Source: Bolinopsis microptera (Eukaryota > Ctenophora > Tentaculata > Lobata > Bolinopsidae). Taken from it: DNA of 64,000 bases. The position numbers were made by a program, and so were the translations under genes. Location: positions 8,237,983-8,301,982 of the forward strand of contig NC_087077.1 in the NCBI RefSeq assembly GCF_026151205.1, read 5' to 3'. Positions 61,353-64,000 of the stretch are shown here, piece after piece (position 1 is the stretch's first letter; the number at the start of each line of letters is the position of its first letter). Under the pieces are notes generated by a model. That model saw only the letters and a program-made list of their open reading frames with translations. It was not told the origin of the DNA and ran no database searches.

Positions 61353-63970
61353 CTTAAATATCACATCGTTAATGCAAAAAAAAACTATAAGTTTTAATCA
61401 AATAGCCCAATTCCACAATAATTTTGTTTATAACGGGAGTCGGCAAATGTTAAAATCAAAAGTTAATGAAATAACAGATACAGTTAAAACTTTAAAACAT
61501 ATGGAATAGTAGTATAGTGGATCAGGAGATAAATATACATTTGAAATGTCACGTGATCATGTGATTGAGCTTTACCTGAATGTAACGAGAAGGATCTACC
61601 GACAATTATCTTGTCCTCAATTGGGGACATCCAGTTGAAGACTGGACCAAAAATAGGAATATTTCGAATAATTCCTTTTTCGTAAAACTGCTGCTCTGAC
61701 TCTAATTGCAGCTCCTCGTTCGCTAGGTCTATTCCTCTGTGGCACAGAATTTATATTATATAACAGAATTTAAGTTAGTCAATATTATCAGTTTAATCTG
61801 CAGGAACAAAAAAATTGTATACATAGAGTGTATACACTATACAGATCACAGTGTATAGTGTATACATGTATCAATTTAAACAATACGTCGGCCATTGTGA
61901 AAATTGTGTAATTTAGAGGAGGACGGACCAGTAAAGAAAAGTTTTTAACAAAAAGAATACCTCATGATAATTTCAGACATTCTGGCGAGGTATTTGCTGT
62001 TGTTTTCAAACTTAGGTGCCGTTCTAACAATGTCATCGAGCAATGCACGGACATCGATCGTTTCTGATACCTGAGATAATACTTAAAATGATGCAGGTTC
62101 AGTGGATTGTGACGCTCCAATTTTTCAGGGAGAATTGTGCCAAAATCTCTATAATTTCTTTCCCACTCCAAGTAATTTGTTGTTAAATGCACTATAGCTA
62201 TATATTTATAATATTATTTGAACTTCTTTATTACGAAGAGGAACGAAAACTAGTGACTACTCACCAGAGGAATAGAAATAACGGTGAATTTGGCGACTTG
62301 TCGAGTAGCAATGACCGGCCACCTGTCCCCCAAATACTGACATAATTTCTCGTTTATCTCGTTCAACTCCTCTCCACCCTCCAATGTATTGCAGGCTTCC
62401 TCATCTTGGAGATATTTCGGCAAATACCTGCACAGATTCAGTGTTGTAATACTGTCGGTGTTGAATTTTTCCATGCCCAGACATAGTAAGTTGAATAAAT
62501 TGATTTTTGAAGATTAGATATAAAAGTAACATAATATGGATGTGGGTAGTGAGCTTCAGGTCTGATTCATCCAGTACTGAACGAGTCAATAAAACTCGTT
62601 TAAAACTCACTGGAAAGCTCCAACACTAGGATGCAATGGGTCGATAACAAGAAGGAAGTTGTCTCTACTCTGAATCTGCAGGTTAAGCGTCTCCCTCAGA
62701 CCCAGAGAGGTCTCATACTTGGTGACCTCTTCTCGGATTGTGGAAAGTAGTAGAGGCATGTCGTCCAGGGTCAGAGAGGATTTGTCCAGAGGTGCCAGTC
62801 TGATAACATTTAGTTCACCAGACAGTTCAATCAGCTGTAACTTGTCAGATCCAAACTGCTGTTCTAGTGTTTCGTACATCTGAGGAGTTAGTTTTTAGTA
62901 TTGATTTAAGCAAATTTAAAGCAAGACTACTGGTTCCTGAAGGAGAAATTCTCAGAACATTTTTCATATGATGACTTTGATAACGATAAAATGTTCATAA
63001 TCATGAACAAGTGGTGAGCTGAAGTGAAGGTAAAAAATATCATTCCATTATTAGTATTAGGTTGATTTAAGGTTGGTTTAGCTAAAAATCCCAGAAATCT
63101 CGGTAGTTTGCCAAAAGAGGTCTTTAAAATATGCTTCACAAAAATGAAACAATCTTATTTCTTTGATGAGTTACGTACCATAAGAGTTAGTTTAGACATG
63201 AGGTTGTTCATCGGATCCTGCTCAGCAAGGTCTGGAATGTTTTCCAGTAAACTGTAGTACCGGAAACAAAGCACGTGCCCCGTCAGAGGATATTCCTGGA
63301 ATTAACAGGAGGTTTTTAGAGTTTGTACAGAAATATTACGTATTATCAACGATTTTTAATTGGATGATGGTGTCCGTTCTTTAAATTAGTCTACAATCAC
63401 AGCAGGTCTCTTCTCACTGCCCAACTCTAAGGATAGTTATTTACTTTATTTTATTATCTATTGACTCTTATCTTGAGTCAAATAGAATGGTTAAAAGTAG
63501 TCACAAGTGATCGATTTTCTTACCAGAAGTTGGATGCTCTCAATGCTCTTCAGTTCATTGTACAGTTGCACGGCAAGATTGTACGAGTTTTGTATTTGGC
63601 TAATTATCTTCGAGCTGCCTTGAAGAATAAGATTTGGGTGAATAGAAGTTAATTAAAATCTATACATTATGTATATTTCATGGAATTGGTCTTCTAAGAA
63701 AGAAAAAAACATTTCACGTAGGTAAATAACGAAATGAAACTCTTAAAAAAAAAATTACCCTGGTGTTGGAGGAGGACCCACAACGGAAGTTCAACTTCCA
63801 ACTTTGGCGTATTGGTCACGTGGTCGCTCTCAGAGTTGATGAAAAGGACACTCGTCTGGATGAAAGTGTCACAGAGCAGCGTGTCACATGACACTGAAAC
63901 ACTATCACATTCTTCAAATACCTTAACCGTAGCCGGGGGTGTGTCCAGTGATAGCAGAGGGCTGCAGGAC
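61261..63970 (-). CDS. 3' part of an unrecognised gene, 8 exons, 405 aa to stop
   Basis: Exons 63759-63970, 63524-63618, 63179-63295, 62611-62879, 62265-62427, 61961-62070, 61576-61736, 61261-61352, all with GT..AG introns and matching phases; stop TAG at 61261-61263. The first visible exon starts after acceptor cttgcag in phase 1, so the 5' end lies beyond the right edge. The protein starts beta-rich (LEVELPLWVLLQHQG), becomes helical (SYNLAVQLYNELKSIESIQL), then has YLPKYLQDEEACNTLEGGEE and LGDRWPVIATRQVAKF, and ends in a Ser/Thr-rich tail (TPARSRTTSTSSYVHG). No membrane segment or catalytic motif seen. I do not recognise the family. Confidence 0.88.
61576..61736 (-). CDS. Gene 2 exon (161 nt)
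   Basis: GIDLANEELQLESEQQFYEK then GIIRNIPIFGPVFNWMSPIE and GRSFSLHS. Confidence 0.88.
61961..62070 (-). CDS. Gene 2 exon (110 nt)
   Basis: VSETIDVRALLDDIVRTAPK to YLARMSEIIM, splitting an Arg codon; acceptor ctcag, donor gtattc. Confidence 0.88.
62265..62427 (-). CDS. Gene 2 exon (163 nt)
   Basis: YLPKYLQDEEACNTLEGGEE to RWPVIATRQVAKFTVISIPL. The RWPVIATRQ patch loosely recalls part of the Asunder/INTS13 family, but the neighbouring exons do not. Confidence 0.9.
62611..62879 (-). CDS. Gene 2 exon (269 nt)
   Basis: Begins MYETLEQQFGSDKLQLIELS, includes DDMPLLLSTIREEVTKYETS and ends VIDPLHPSVGAF, splitting a Gln codon. Confidence 0.9.
63179..63295 (-). CDS. Gene 2 exon (117 nt)
   Basis: EYPLTGHVLCFRYYSLLENI then PDLAEQDPMNNLMSKLTLM; phase 0 at both ends, donor gtacgt. 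Confidence 0.87.
63524..63618 (-). CDS. Gene 2 exon (95 nt), helical
   Basis: SSKIISQIQNSYNLAVQLYN then ELKSIESIQLL; acceptor cttcaag, donor gtaaga. Confidence 0.85.
63759..63970 (-). CDS. Gene 2, first visible exon (212 nt)
   Basis: Reads SCSPLLSLDTPPATVKVFEE to LPLWVLLQHQ and ends splitting a Gly codon that the next exon completes. A beta-strand-like alternation; the ELPLW string recalls GINS subunits but nothing else around it does. Confidence 0.85.
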
Positions 63971-64000
63971 CTGCAAGCGCAACCAATCAATTAACCTGTT

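Noticed and set aside
63694-63758. Continuation of the first visible gene 2 exon
   Set aside because: A gtaatt donor at 63758 and exact phase match to 63524-63618 show it is intron.
63759-63830. KLEVELPLW as a GINS (PSF3) signature
   Set aside because: Only the short ELPLW string matches; the following exons do not resemble GINS subunits.

Overview
The window is animal nuclear DNA: AT-rich, with spliced genes (GT..AG introns), very long perfect microsatellites and minisatellites, and metazoan transposon families (CR1/L2-group LINE, Penelope-like RT, hAT, Harbinger-like and foldback elements). The main gene is a conventional protein kinase C, a metazoan signalling enzyme. The repeat content and base composition suggest a marine invertebrate, perhaps non-bilaterian (for example a cnidarian). 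The species cannot be named from the sequence.

Gene 1 (minus strand, 2513-54028) is a complete conventional PKC. I joined 15 coding exons by hand. All splice phases close and give 2034 nt of CDS, or 677 aa: pseudosubstrate, C1A, C1B, C2 with five Ca-binding Asp, kinase domain, and an AGC tail with turn and hydrophobic motifs. Exons are small and introns reach about 18 kb. The introns hold most of what else is in the window. Intron 2 carries a nearly full-length CR1/L2-group LINE (43.6-48.26 kb), a Penelope-like RT (49.5-51.7 kb), a 0.6 kb foldback element, a 505-bp (TC)n, a 25-bp minisatellite ending in a 53-bp perfect palindrome, and a cluster of RFX X-box-like sites. Intron 3 carries an 840-bp near-palindromic 21-mer array. 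Intron 4 has a (TC)n array, intron 5 a LINE fragment and a 276-bp tandem duplication, and intron 6 an 11-bp minisatellite. Intron 8 has a 3.16 kb DNA-transposon-like element, a 396-bp (TG)n, two minisatellites and an unannotated exon-like island.

Gene 2 (minus strand, 61261-63970 and beyond the right edge) is the 3' part (8 exons, 405 codons plus stop) of a protein I do not recognise. The 7.2 kb between the genes holds an intact hAT-type MITE (8-bp TSD), a Harbinger-type MITE (TAA TSD) and a family of GCGCGC-rich inverted repeats.

Most notable: (a) a 61-nt exon-like island in PKC intron 8 whose ATG reads in frame into the first kinase exon, predicting a PKM-like, kinase-only isoform; (b) PKC intron 14, which is 117 nt, in frame and stop-free (exitron-like); (c) the 3157-bp element at 12938-16094, with TTAG target duplication, 12-bp TIRs, a nested 36-bp inverted repeat and two separate internal motif families; (d) the 21-mer palindromic array next to exon 4.
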